Source: a virus. Taken from it: a stretch of DNA of 39,084 bases. The DNA lies in IMG/VR virus record IMGVR_UViG_3300042332_001525, positions 1 to 39,084 of that record; one strand, given 5' to 3'. The stretch's first letter is position 1; every line of letters starts with the position of its first letter. The position numbers and the translations under genes are program-made. Of this stretch, positions 15,084-22,556 are shown piece after piece. The notes beneath the pieces were generated by a model. That model searched no databases and was not told the origin of the DNA. It was given only the letters and a program-made list of their open reading frames with translations.

Positions 15084-15883
15084 TATACAGTTTGTTCTAG
15101 ATATGTTATGCTTCTATCTTTAGAGAAGTAGTATTCTTTTTTAGCTTGAGCCAACCACCATTTTGCTTCATTTGGGTTCATAGTATCTTTATATGATGCA
15201 AACAAAGAATTTGGTCTTTGGTTAAGATGTTTATATCCAAATCTTGGGATGACCATAGTTTTAATCGCTTTAAATGTCATACGAAGTAAAAATTCATATA
15301 TAAATGTCAATTTAACATTTGATTTAAAACCTCCAAATTCTTCAATAAGAGATTTCTTAATTACCATACCATCAACATTAAAATTTTGATATGCTAAAAG
15401 AGCATTGTTATCTAATATACCCAATTCGTCAGAAAAACTTTGAGCCCATACTGCCTCATTGGTAAAACCAATAAATTGGCTACTAGCATCAACATCTACA
15501 ACAATTGGCATAAAAATACCTACCTCTGGATATGCTTCTGCGTACTCTATAACATTCTTAAACCAAATTTTAGCTAATTCATCATCAAATTCTAATAAAG
15601 AAACCCACTCTGATTTTGCAATACTAACACCATAATTAAATTGACTTGCGAAATCAGTGTTACCTTCGTTTTCAGCAATAACAACAGATGATGTTAATTC
15701 ACCATATTCAAATGATTTAACATAATCGGCTACATCACTACCTTTAGGTACTACAATAATTAATTCATCTGGTTTTACTATTTGTTCTTTTACGCTTTGA
15801 ATTGCGTTAGGAAAATATGTTTTTGTATCATCAGTCAATTCATGAACTGGTACAATAAGTGATATGTTACTTTTTTTACTCAT
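15083..15883 (-). CDS. Glycosyltransferase, GT2-like (GT-A fold)
   Basis: The protein has 266 residues. It opens with ISLIVPVHELTDD, the standard GT-A first strand, followed by KEQIVKPDELIIVVPKG, an NEGNTDFASQFNYGVSIAKSEWVSLLEFDDEL block (about 73-104) typical of GT2 donor binding, with FDD in place of the DxD metal motif. Acceptor-domain features include FNVDGMVIKKSLIEEFGGF (about 168-186). There is no membrane segment, so it is a cytoplasmic enzyme that adds one sugar. It is translated between a GT-B gene and the sigma gene, separated from the main glycan cluster by PhoH. Donor and acceptor are unknown. Confidence 0.85.
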   Translation of the reverse strand: MSKKSNISLIVPVHELTDDTKTYFPNAIQSVKEQIVKPDELIIVVPKGSDVADYVKSFEYGELTSSVVIAENEGNTDFASQFNYGVSIAKSEWVSLLEFDDELAKIWFKNVIEYAEAYPEVGIFMPIVVDVDASSQFIGFTNEAVWAQSFSDELGILDNNALLAYQNFNVDGMVIKKSLIEEFGGFKSNVKLTFIYEFLLRMTFKAIKTMVIPRFGYKHLNQRPNSLFASYKDTMNPNEAKWWLAQAKKEYYFSKDRSITYLEQTV

Positions 15884-15899
15884 TTTTTTTGTGTTTTAA

Positions 15900-17057
15900 T
15901 TAGTTGTTAGTTTGTTCATTTAAACTTGTCAATTGATTTTCCATTCTTGACAAAATTAAAGTTAGCTCTTGTTTTCTATCTTCAAACAATTTGGTATAAA
16001 CATTTTCTAATGTTTCTTTTTGTTTAGTTTCAGTATATTGTCCTTGGCTTTCTTTTATACCATTCATTAATTCAGTTGGTACTGAATCTTCAAACCATAA
16101 TTTCATATATGTTGCCACCAATTCAGCAAGATTCAATGTTGTATTTGTCCAAACACCATTATTTTTAATAATTAAGTTTCCTTGCTCATCTTTTGCTTCC
16201 ATCCATTCTGGAATAAGATTTGGAATTTTACCAATTATTGGTGTGTTACATTCCATTGCTTCAATTGGAAATGTACCAAAACCAGATTGGTCATCAACCC
16301 AAACAGCCAAACAAGATTTTGCTAATTCAGCAGCAAATTGTTTTCTAGGAAGACCTCTAAGTTCTTTAAAAGTTACCCATTTATATATTGGGTATTGAAG
16401 ATAAAAAGTTTTAGCTATTTTAGCAGCATCTCCTTGATTTCTGGTTACTAAACTAATGATAGGTTGTTTTGGTTTATCGCTAGGTTTAAAATAAGTAGGG
16501 ATTGAAACTGGAACAACATGAGTATTAATTGACGGGAATAATGATTTAAGGTAAGTTGCTTGTTTTTCAGATGTTGTAATTACATCATTAAAACCAAAAT
16601 CAGAATTCCATCTTTTACCAATCGGTAATAATTCTAACAAATAGTCATAACTTTGTGATAATACGATTTTTTTACAAGGAAACCCTTTAACTTGGTCCAT
16701 GATATTTGAAAAAATCTCAGGGATGATAATAAAATCAGCTGGGCTAATATTAAGTTCTTGTTTTTCGATAGAAACATGAGGCAGTTCTGCGTATAGTTCA
16801 CCTAACCAATCAGCAATACCTTGTCCGTTTTGGTCTCCTCTAAGTTTATAATCATTTTTTTCGTGTAAAATAGCTGCCTTGTAACCAAGTTCATTAAGTA
16901 ATTTTACATGTTCGTAAATGTTAGCAATACCAGCTGTTGGGTTGCCTTTGGTGTCTAGCGTGAAAAAATATAGAGTAAAATCTTTGTTTTCTAATTTTTC
17001 AACTGTCTTTTTACCTTGTTGAATTTGTTCTTCAAATTGTTGTTTGTTAACTTGCAT
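15900..17057 (-). CDS. Glycosyltransferase, GT-B fold (GT4-like)
   Basis: The protein has 385 residues. The N-terminal half shows FTLYFFTLDTKGNPTAGIANIYEHVKLLNELGYKAAIL (about 27-64), a Rossmann-like start with a Gly-rich loop. The C-terminal half contains ISLVTRNQGDAAKIAKTF and SGFGTFPIEAMECNTPIIGKIPNLIPEW (about 259-286), the GT4 signature in which E of F-P-I-E-A-M binds the nucleotide sugar. A Gln/Glu-rich helical tail (about 340-385) follows. It sits between a 120-residue unknown and the GT2 gene. It probably glycosylates a virion protein, a cell-envelope glycan or DNA. The acceptor cannot be read from sequence. Confidence 0.85.
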   Translation of the reverse strand: MQVNKQQFEEQIQQGKKTVEKLENKDFTLYFFTLDTKGNPTAGIANIYEHVKLLNELGYKAAILHEKNDYKLRGDQNGQGIADWLGELYAELPHVSIEKQELNISPADFIIIPEIFSNIMDQVKGFPCKKIVLSQSYDYLLELLPIGKRWNSDFGFNDVITTSEKQATYLKSLFPSINTHVVPVSIPTYFKPSDKPKQPIISLVTRNQGDAAKIAKTFYLQYPIYKWVTFKELRGLPRKQFAAELAKSCLAVWVDDQSGFGTFPIEAMECNTPIIGKIPNLIPEWMEAKDEQGNLIIKNNGVWTNTTLNLAELVATYMKLWFEDSVPTELMNGIKESQGQYTETKQKETLENVYTKLFEDRKQELTLILSRMENQLTSLNEQTNN

Positions 17058-17079
17058 TTTAGTAATTTTTTATGTTATG

Positions 17080-17442
17080 TTATTCCTTTTCTTTTAAAAT
17101 ACCATAATTATATAAGGTATTAAAGGCTAATTGATATGATAATGGTTTTTTGGATAGTGCTCTTTCGGAACCTAATGTGATGTCTTCTTCATCATCATCA
17201 ATAAAATCTAAAAGTGTGTCAATCATTAATTTAAAAACTTCATATTTAGGACCATCTATTTCTTTACCTCTTGTTGTCAATTCGATTGTTTCTTCTTTAC
17301 TTATAACTTGACCTTCTTCATTATAGTAAGTTTTTAAATATGTTGTTTCAATTTTGTCTGTAGGTTTATAACCTTTTGGTTCTAGAGCTTTATCTAAAGC
17401 ATCTACATTAATATAATAAAATACACCACCAAATTCAATCAT
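17080..17442 (-). CDS. Hypothetical acidic protein
   Basis: This 120-residue protein is not one I recognise. It starts with a beta-like MIEFGGVFYYINVDALDKAL, has a charged middle with KEETIELTTRGKEIDGPKYE, an acidic DFIDDDEEDITLGSERALSKKPLSYQLAFNTLYNYGI segment, and no membrane segment. It starts three bases after the stop of the HAD-like gene upstream, so both are in the PhoH operon. The KYEVFKLMIDTLLDFIDD segment could bind a partner, but no function is assignable. Confidence 0.6.
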   Translation of the reverse strand: MIEFGGVFYYINVDALDKALEPKGYKPTDKIETTYLKTYYNEEGQVISKEETIELTTRGKEIDGPKYEVFKLMIDTLLDFIDDDEEDITLGSERALSKKPLSYQLAFNTLYNYGILKEKE

Positions 17443-17445
17443 GTT

Positions 17446-18051
17446 CTAAATTTCTTCGTAAGTTGTTGTTATTATTTGTTTCAATATTTGTTTTCTTAAT
17501 TCTTCATCGTTTATAAAATCTAATATTGAGTCTATTTCGTAATCGCTTTTAATTTCTTTATTGTATGATGTTTTAACTTTAACACCAATCTTTCCTTCTG
17601 GTTTATTTTCCAAAGCTTTTGGATTCGCTGTAATTAAAACATCAGCACCACCCCATTCATCTTCGTGTTTACTAACAAAACGAATATTTTTTGCTCTACA
17701 ACCAGTTTTAGATAAAAAAAATAAAGTTGATGGAATTGCTTTGTTTACTTCACGACTTACAAGCTCTATTTGATGTTCTCCTTCAAAATCAATTTCATTA
17801 ATAAATTCATTAAACTTATTCATTAAACCATCGGATACTTGGTCAGCATGACCAAAAATTTCAAGAGGTGCTTCCAAATACATAAAACTATTTAGTTTAT
17901 CTACATTATCAAACTTAAAAAAGTTTAATAAATCAAAATCTGTAACATCATTTTCAGTAATATTAGTTTCACCAATATACTTGTTATATGTATAAGAAAA
18001 TTGACCGATAAAATCTCTTAACACTTCGTTTAAACTTATCGCTATATTCAT
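17446..18051 (-). CDS. HAD-like phage protein with degenerate nucleophile motif
   Basis: The protein has 201 residues. The N-terminus NIAISLNEVLRDFIGQF has the shape of HAD motif I (strand, then D-x-D-G-V/T, then a helix), but the nucleophile Asp and the second Asp are Ser/Asn (S-L-N). Later blocks, STLFFLSKTGCRAKNIRFV (about 108-126) and WGGADVLITANPKALENKPEGKIGVKVK (about 133-160), fit HAD motif II/III spacing and a motif IV-like AD-L-I-T-A region of NT5C-type deoxynucleotidases. If the comparison is right the enzyme has lost its catalytic aspartate and may act as a binding or regulatory protein. It lies 53 bases downstream of PhoH. Confidence 0.5.
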   Translation of the reverse strand: MNIAISLNEVLRDFIGQFSYTYNKYIGETNITENDVTDFDLLNFFKFDNVDKLNSFMYLEAPLEIFGHADQVSDGLMNKFNEFINEIDFEGEHQIELVSREVNKAIPSTLFFLSKTGCRAKNIRFVSKHEDEWGGADVLITANPKALENKPEGKIGVKVKTSYNKEIKSDYEIDSILDFINDEELRKQILKQIITTTYEEI

Positions 18052-18104
18052 ATAACACTAATCTAATAATTAAAAGTGTGTAAGTAAAGTAAAAAATAAA
18101 AAAT

Positions 18105-18932
18105 TTAAAAAAAATTATTTAATAATTTTTTAAACCAAGTTTGTTTTGTTTCTTTAATTTTACTAGTTTTTACCTCATAATTTTTTTGTTGAGGTTTTGT
18201 TGTATGGTATTGTTCAAATATTGGTTCTATTTGTTTTATTAGTGGATGTCTAACTACATCATCAAGACTAAATTCTACTACATCTACTCTATCGATGTTT
18301 TTAAAATATTTTGTTAAAAACATCAATGCGCTATCATATCTATTTTTTTGGTCTATTTGTTTTAAATCACCAAGTAAAATAATTTTACTATTTTCTCCTA
18401 ATCTAGTTAAAATTGTTCTGATATTATCAATACTGATGTTTTGTACTTCGTCAACAATAATAATAGCGTTATCAATGTTTACACCTCTCATGTAGGCAAT
18501 TGGTAAAATTTCTATTACTTTTTCATTTTTTAAAGTTTCAACCAATTCTCTACCGACAATTTTTTCAAAATTATTCAGAAAAGAATACATAAATGGTTCC
18601 ATTTTTTCTTCTAAAGTTCCCTTTAAAAATCCAATTTCTTCAGATTTAAGTGTTGTTACTGATTTAACTAGAACAATTTTTTCTATAGTTTTAGTATGTT
18701 TAAGTTCAATTAAAGATTGAGCACAAGTTATGTACGTTTTCCCGCATCCCGCAGGTCCAGTACATATAGTAACATCGTTTGTTTTGATTGAATTAGTAAG
18801 CTTTTTTTGGGTTTCGTTTTTGTGTTTTATGTCAATTTTTATTTTTGACAAGAGGGAAGAATTGAAACCAGTGAATATATCCTTTAAAACTTCAACCTCA
18901 TTTGTTTTTTTAGCTACGGTTTTTCTTGCCAT
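18105..18932 (-). CDS. phoH: PhoH-like P-loop ATPase
   Basis: The protein has 275 residues. Walker A is GPAGCGKT (59-66), Walker B is AIIIVDEVQNIS (about 154-165), and an ILLGDLKQID segment (sensor region) is also visible, as in PhoH/RNA-helicase-like ATPases. PhoH genes are very common in tailed phages of marine and gut bacteria, with proposed roles in RNA or phosphate metabolism that remain unproven. The short C-terminal tail is basic and Thr/Lys-rich. The gene sits directly after WecB and is preceded by a perfect copy of the 16-base promoter candidate, so it starts a new transcription unit. Confidence 0.9.
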   Translation of the reverse strand: MARKTVAKKTNEVEVLKDIFTGFNSSLLSKIKIDIKHKNETQKKLTNSIKTNDVTICTGPAGCGKTYITCAQSLIELKHTKTIEKIVLVKSVTTLKSEEIGFLKGTLEEKMEPFMYSFLNNFEKIVGRELVETLKNEKVIEILPIAYMRGVNIDNAIIIVDEVQNISIDNIRTILTRLGENSKIILLGDLKQIDQKNRYDSALMFLTKYFKNIDRVDVVEFSLDDVVRHPLIKQIEPIFEQYHTTKPQQKNYEVKTSKIKETKQTWFKKLLNNFF

Positions 18933-18939
18933 GCAGTAG

Positions 18940-18955
18940 TTTTATTATAAATATC
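18940..18955 (-). promoter_or_regulatory. Candidate late-promoter element GATATTTATAATAAAA
   Basis: The minus strand reads GATATTTATAATAAAA, identical to the element at 10855-10840. The TATTTATA core is at 18953-18946, 13 bases before the ATG at 18932. It fills the 23-base gap between WecB and PhoH. Confidence 0.6.
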
Positions 18956-19957
18956 TTAGTCTGTCAAGATGTTTAAAATTTCACAAATTTTTACCGCTGA
19001 CTTACCATCCCCGTAAGGTGATTCAACATCAACTACGTGGTTTTCAACATGATTTTTGAAGATTTCTTTTAAATGTTTTGGCTCTTCAACCAAAAAACTA
19101 GTTATCCCTACTGATTCTGGTCTTTCAGTTACTTTTCGACAAACAAGGCATTTTTTATTAAAGAAAGAGCATTCTTCTTGTATACCACCACTATCTGTAA
19201 TCACCATTCTAGTTTTTACTAAAAGCTCTAATAAATCGTTATGACCTAACGGGTTTATTACCGTTACGTTTGTCAATAAATTTTTATGTTTTTGAACATT
19301 TGGGTTAGGATGTATTGGTAATATGAATTCCAATTCTGGGTGACTTTTAGCCAATTCATTTATCTCAGTAAACCATTCATCAATTCTATCATGATTTTCA
19401 CGTCTATGCATTGTTACCAATATTTTGTTGGTGTATTCACATTTTGTTTTGTAATCTACTAAATTATCCAAAACAGTATTTCCAACAACAAAAACATTTT
19501 GGTTGATGTTCTCATTAAATAAATTTTCAGCATTTTGTTTTGTTGGACATAAATGAATGGAAGCGATTGTGGAGACTATTCGTCTATTGTTTTCTTCTGG
19601 AAAGGGATTTTCTGTGTCATAAGTTCTTAAACCAGCCTCTAAATGTATTACTTTGATTTTTCTATGCAAAGCTGATAAAGCCAAACCAACAACCGATGTT
19701 GTATCACCTTGAACTAGTACATAAGTTATACCGTCAAAAATTTCATCTGGTAAATTCATCAAATTACCAATAACCGAATCCAACCTATTAGAACTTAAAT
19801 CTGTCATTTCTAATTTATAGTCGTAGTCACCGTTGGCTATATCTTTATGCTGCCCAGTGAATAATACTTTGTATGGTATGCCATGTTTTTTAAATTCAGA
19901 AATTATTGGTTTTATTTTTATATATTCTGGACGTGTTCCGTATGTTAGTAAAATCAT
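18956..19957 (-). CDS. wecB: UDP-N-acetylglucosamine 2-epimerase
   Basis: The enzyme converts UDP-GlcNAc to UDP-ManNAc, a precursor of ManNAc-containing surface polysaccharides and of sialic-acid-like sugars. All expected blocks of the non-hydrolysing family are present: GTRPEYIKIKPII (7-19), LVQGDTTSVVGLA, VIHLEAGLRTYDTENPFPEENNR, MHRREN, ITDSGGIQEEC and TERPE near residues 285-290. At 333 residues it is shorter than bacterial WecB (about 375), mainly at the C-terminus. Its start is one base after the stop of the upstream GDPD-like gene. It is the last gene of the main glycan run. No matching UDP-ManNAc dehydrogenase is in the window, so product fate depends on host enzymes. Confidence 0.92.
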   Translation of the reverse strand: MILLTYGTRPEYIKIKPIISEFKKHGIPYKVLFTGQHKDIANGDYDYKLEMTDLSSNRLDSVIGNLMNLPDEIFDGITYVLVQGDTTSVVGLALSALHRKIKVIHLEAGLRTYDTENPFPEENNRRIVSTIASIHLCPTKQNAENLFNENINQNVFVVGNTVLDNLVDYKTKCEYTNKILVTMHRRENHDRIDEWFTEINELAKSHPELEFILPIHPNPNVQKHKNLLTNVTVINPLGHNDLLELLVKTRMVITDSGGIQEECSFFNKKCLVCRKVTERPESVGITSFLVEEPKHLKEIFKNHVENHVVDVESPYGDGKSAVKICEILNILTD

Positions 19958-19958
19958 A

Positions 19959-20402
19959 TTATTTGTATTTTTCTATATAATCGCTACATATACCTATGCA
20001 GCTTGTTGTATCATCGTTATTAAGTTCTGGCATAACAGCAATACTATTTTTTATTGGTTGTTTATTAGGAAAAGCCCATATGTAATTAAGACTTGTTAAG
20101 GTAACGGTATCATTCTCATGCCAAAAATAATTAAAAGGAAACATTTTAAAATTAGCATTGAAATAGGTCATGGCTTCTATATTTTTACAGTGAATCCATA
20201 ATTTTGAATTCCTATCTCGAAGCCATCTGAAATCAATACCATAATCTGGTTTATCATGACCTAACCAAAAGATATTGTCTTTATACCAAATATCAACTTC
20301 AACATCATAACCTTTGGATATTGCTAAGTCAATGTAAGTTGGTTCATTTTCCCAACTTTCCATTCTTCCGTTTATGTTACCTCTATGTGCTATTAATTTC
20401 AT
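19959..20402 (-). CDS. Glycerophosphodiester phosphodiesterase-like protein, short
   Basis: The protein has 147 residues. The N-terminus LIAHRGNINGR (HRG motif), then AISKGYDVEVDIWYKDNIFWLGHD (about 28-51, with E-x-D and H), are GDPD/PI-PLC-like TIM-barrel signatures: the catalytic His pair and metal ligands. Usual GDPDs have about 240-350 residues, so the barrel here is incomplete and ends after about four strands. It may be a minimal enzyme, a lectin-like relic or a binding protein. It overlaps the FkbM gene upstream by four bases (ATGA) and lies one base from WecB, so it is a regular member of the operon. Substrate is unknown. A teichoic-acid-like or phospholipid phosphodiester is possible. 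Confidence 0.7.
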   Translation of the reverse strand: MKLIAHRGNINGRMESWENEPTYIDLAISKGYDVEVDIWYKDNIFWLGHDKPDYGIDFRWLRDRNSKLWIHCKNIEAMTYFNANFKMFPFNYFWHENDTVTLTSLNYIWAFPNKQPIKNSIAVMPELNNDDTTSCIGICSDYIEKYK

Positions 20403-21037
20403 ATGTTTTTATTTGTTGCAATAATATCGCCTTCGTTGAAAGGGTGGTATGCTTCGTTTATAAACACTAATTCAAAACCTAATGATTCTAAAAACTCTAC
20501 TAAATCTGTTTTTAATAAATGACCTTTATAATATGGTAATTCTGAAGCTTCACAATGAATGAATTTAACTTTTTTAAGTTTATCACCCATACTTTTTAAA
20601 GCTGCTAATTCAACACCTTGAGTATCTAACCACATAATATCAACAACGTCAATATTATTTTGGTCTAACCACTCATCTAACCTTTTAGATTCAACACTTA
20701 TTTTTGTGAAATTTTGTGTTGATGCAAATGGTACACTTATTGGTTCTAAAAGAGATGAAGCTCCAACATTACCATGTGTAACGTAAAAGTCTAAAGTTCC
20801 ATTTTTATCACTTATTGCTAATTGTTCAACACTAATGTTTTCATGGTTAACACTTTTACCTAAACAAATGTTAAATTGTTCTGGATTTGGTTCAAAAGCG
20901 TAAATTTTTGAATTTTGATATACACTAGAAAACTCTATACTTTGGTTTAAATCTCTAGACCCAATATCTAAAATTACTCTTACTTCAAAACTTGGGTCTG
21001 TGTTTCTTATGTGTGTTATAAATTTATCTATTAACAT
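20399..21037 (-). CDS. FkbM-family methyltransferase
   Basis: The protein has 212 residues. The SAM site is VRVILDIGSRDLNQSIEF (motif I, D-I-G-S-R), with an E-P-N-P motif after YAFEPNPEQFNI (acidic loop), and the family signature VDIMWLDTQGVELAALKSMGDKL (about 133-155). FkbM-type enzymes put O-methyl groups on sugars or polyketides. A role in capping or modifying the glycan made by this cluster is likely. It lies directly downstream of the RuBisCO-like gene (five-base gap) and overlaps the GDPD-like gene by four bases. It has no signal or membrane segment. Confidence 0.85.
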   Translation of the reverse strand: MLIDKFITHIRNTDPSFEVRVILDIGSRDLNQSIEFSSVYQNSKIYAFEPNPEQFNICLGKSVNHENISVEQLAISDKNGTLDFYVTHGNVGASSLLEPISVPFASTQNFTKISVESKRLDEWLDQNNIDVVDIMWLDTQGVELAALKSMGDKLKKVKFIHCEASELPYYKGHLLKTDLVEFLESLGFELVFINEAYHPFNEGDIIATNKNI

Positions 21038-21042
21038 ATTAA

Positions 21043-22221
21043 TTATTTTTTACCCCATTTTTCAATAGCCTTGTTATATTCTGCTTCATATTTTTTATCA
21101 ATACTTTGTCTCATAGCTTTTGCACCAGCTAAAGTACCATCTGGATGACCATGTAATGCACCACCAACATTTGCCATAAAATCATTACCAACTTTATCAA
21201 TAACCCAATCAGTTAGACCTGGATGAAAACCACAACTTAACGCTGGCATTACATTATTTTCTGTTAGTATTTTTACAGCATTAATTGTTTCATTTTCATC
21301 CCATTTATAATATCCACCTATCATACCAGCATGGATAAAATCAACACCCATTAAACTAGCTAATTTACAAATAACTTTCCAATCAATATGAAAATCATGA
21401 TTTTTATTTGTTAATATTTTATCACCAGATTTCTGAAAATGGATAAAAATAGGTAAATCTAGTTCTCTTATTGATTTGTAAACACCTAGACCACACCAAA
21501 AATTAACATGAACTGAGTTACCACCCAATGCATATACTTGTTTAACTCTATCTAAAATGTATGCTGGGTCTGAATGAATCGATACTGAATATATTACATT
21601 TTTATCTTTTAAATAATTCATAATTAATGGTACCCTAACTTCAATTGGACATATAGCTGGGTTACTCATAATCTCATCTTCTTTAATAAAATTAACACCA
21701 CCTTCAACTAATTCTTTAACCATTTCTAAAAGTATTTCTGGTGTTATACCTATTTTAGGTTTAACAATCGCACCAAAAATAGGTTTTTCATATGTTTTAG
21801 TATATTCTCTAATTCCATTAACACCATATTTAGGACCTTTAAAATAAGTAGTTTTAATATGTTCTGGAAATGTTATATCTAATATTTGACACTTTAAAAT
21901 GTTTTCAATATCCAATTGACCACCCATGATGTTAACCAATAAATGAGATACACCATCAGTCGCATAATCAATATTAGCATTTGGGAAAGCTATCTTAACT
22001 ATACCTTCACTTTTATCAGTTAATTCATCTTCATCAGCTAAAACCATGCATGAATGTTTTTCAAATAACTCATCAGTCTCCCATGAGTTTCTAACATTTG
22101 GGTTACCAACACTTTGACCTATAGCTAAATTCCATGCTGCATCTCTTAATGTTGTTGTTGATTTTAAAAAATATTCAACAATAACATAATCTTCTTTTTT
22201 AATATTTTTTTTAAAAATCAT
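21043..22221 (-). CDS. RuBisCO-like protein (RLP, form IV type)
   Basis: The protein has 392 residues, a nearly complete RuBisCO large-subunit family length with both the N-terminal domain and TIM barrel. Recognisable blocks: FKGPKYGVNGIRE (128-139), KPKIG (154-158, Lys at both spinach K175/K177 positions), GGVNFIKEDEIMSNP (174-188, with K180, D182 and E183 matching carbamylated K201, D203 and E204), FIHAG (H297 = H327), ALSCGFHPG (S329 = S379) and VGGALHGHPDG. N97 fits N123. Changed positions by motif alignment: E60 is G35, H294-R295 are Q263-K264, and K334 is Y304. Loss of these residues, which bind the bisphosphate, argues against CO2 fixation. RLPs instead catalyse enolisation or carboxyl chemistry on sugar-phosphate-like substrates. 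Neighbours are a cupin, a nucleotidyltransferase and methyltransferases. Confidence 0.88.
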   Translation of the reverse strand: MIFKKNIKKEDYVIVEYFLKSTTTLRDAAWNLAIGQSVGNPNVRNSWETDELFEKHSCMVLADEDELTDKSEGIVKIAFPNANIDYATDGVSHLLVNIMGGQLDIENILKCQILDITFPEHIKTTYFKGPKYGVNGIREYTKTYEKPIFGAIVKPKIGITPEILLEMVKELVEGGVNFIKEDEIMSNPAICPIEVRVPLIMNYLKDKNVIYSVSIHSDPAYILDRVKQVYALGGNSVHVNFWCGLGVYKSIRELDLPIFIHFQKSGDKILTNKNHDFHIDWKVICKLASLMGVDFIHAGMIGGYYKWDENETINAVKILTENNVMPALSCGFHPGLTDWVIDKVGNDFMANVGGALHGHPDGTLAGAKAMRQSIDKKYEAEYNKAIEKWGKK

Positions 22222-22232
22222 ATTTTATTTAT

Positions 22233-22556
22233 TTATTCAATTATTATTTTATCATCAGTGATTGATGGTGTTTTTACTATTACTAATTCACAATCTTCTA
22301 AAAAAGTTGGTTTTGCGATGTAAAAAGGTTGAATGGTGAAAATATCACCTTCATTAATTTCGATATCATTTATTAACATTTTACCCTTAACTAAAAGATT
22401 TATCTCATGGATTTTTTCGTGGTAATGTTTATCCCAGAATTCACCTTTAGTGTGTTTTTTATAACAAACTTCAAAGTCTTTGGTCTTAAAAGCTGTAGGT
22501 AGAAAATCACCTACAAACCAACCATCTTTCATTTCATTTAATTTATAAATTTGCAT
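22233..22556 (-). CDS. Small cupin-domain protein
   Basis: The protein has 107 residues. The cupin-1 motif is DKHYHEKIHEINLLVKG (about 42-58), with H44, H46 and E51 as likely metal ligands; the second motif is NEGDIFTIQPF (about 68-78), which lacks the usual His. One-domain cupins act as sugar epimerases/isomerases, lyases or binding proteins. The start overlaps the nucleotidyltransferase end by 14 bases, and the stop is 11 bases from the RLP start, so the three are translated together. A joint step on the same sugar is likely but not shown. Confidence 0.85.
   Translation of the reverse strand: MQIYKLNEMKDGWFVGDFLPTAFKTKDFEVCYKKHTKGEFWDKHYHEKIHEINLLVKGKMLINDIEINEGDIFTIQPFYIAKPTFLEDCELVIVKTPSITDDKIIIE

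Noticed and set aside
18940-18955. T4-type late promoter TATAAATA on the plus strand at this site (and at 10846 and 14325).
   Set aside because: The plus-strand TATAAATA would point away from any plus-strand gene start; the minus-strand reading TATTTATA lies at fixed spacing before minus-strand genes.
21043-22221. True CO2-fixing RuBisCO (form I, II or III).
   Set aside because: Four ligand positions for the bisphosphate and CO2 step differ (G35, Q263-K264, Y304), and no phosphoribulokinase or small subunit gene is in the window.
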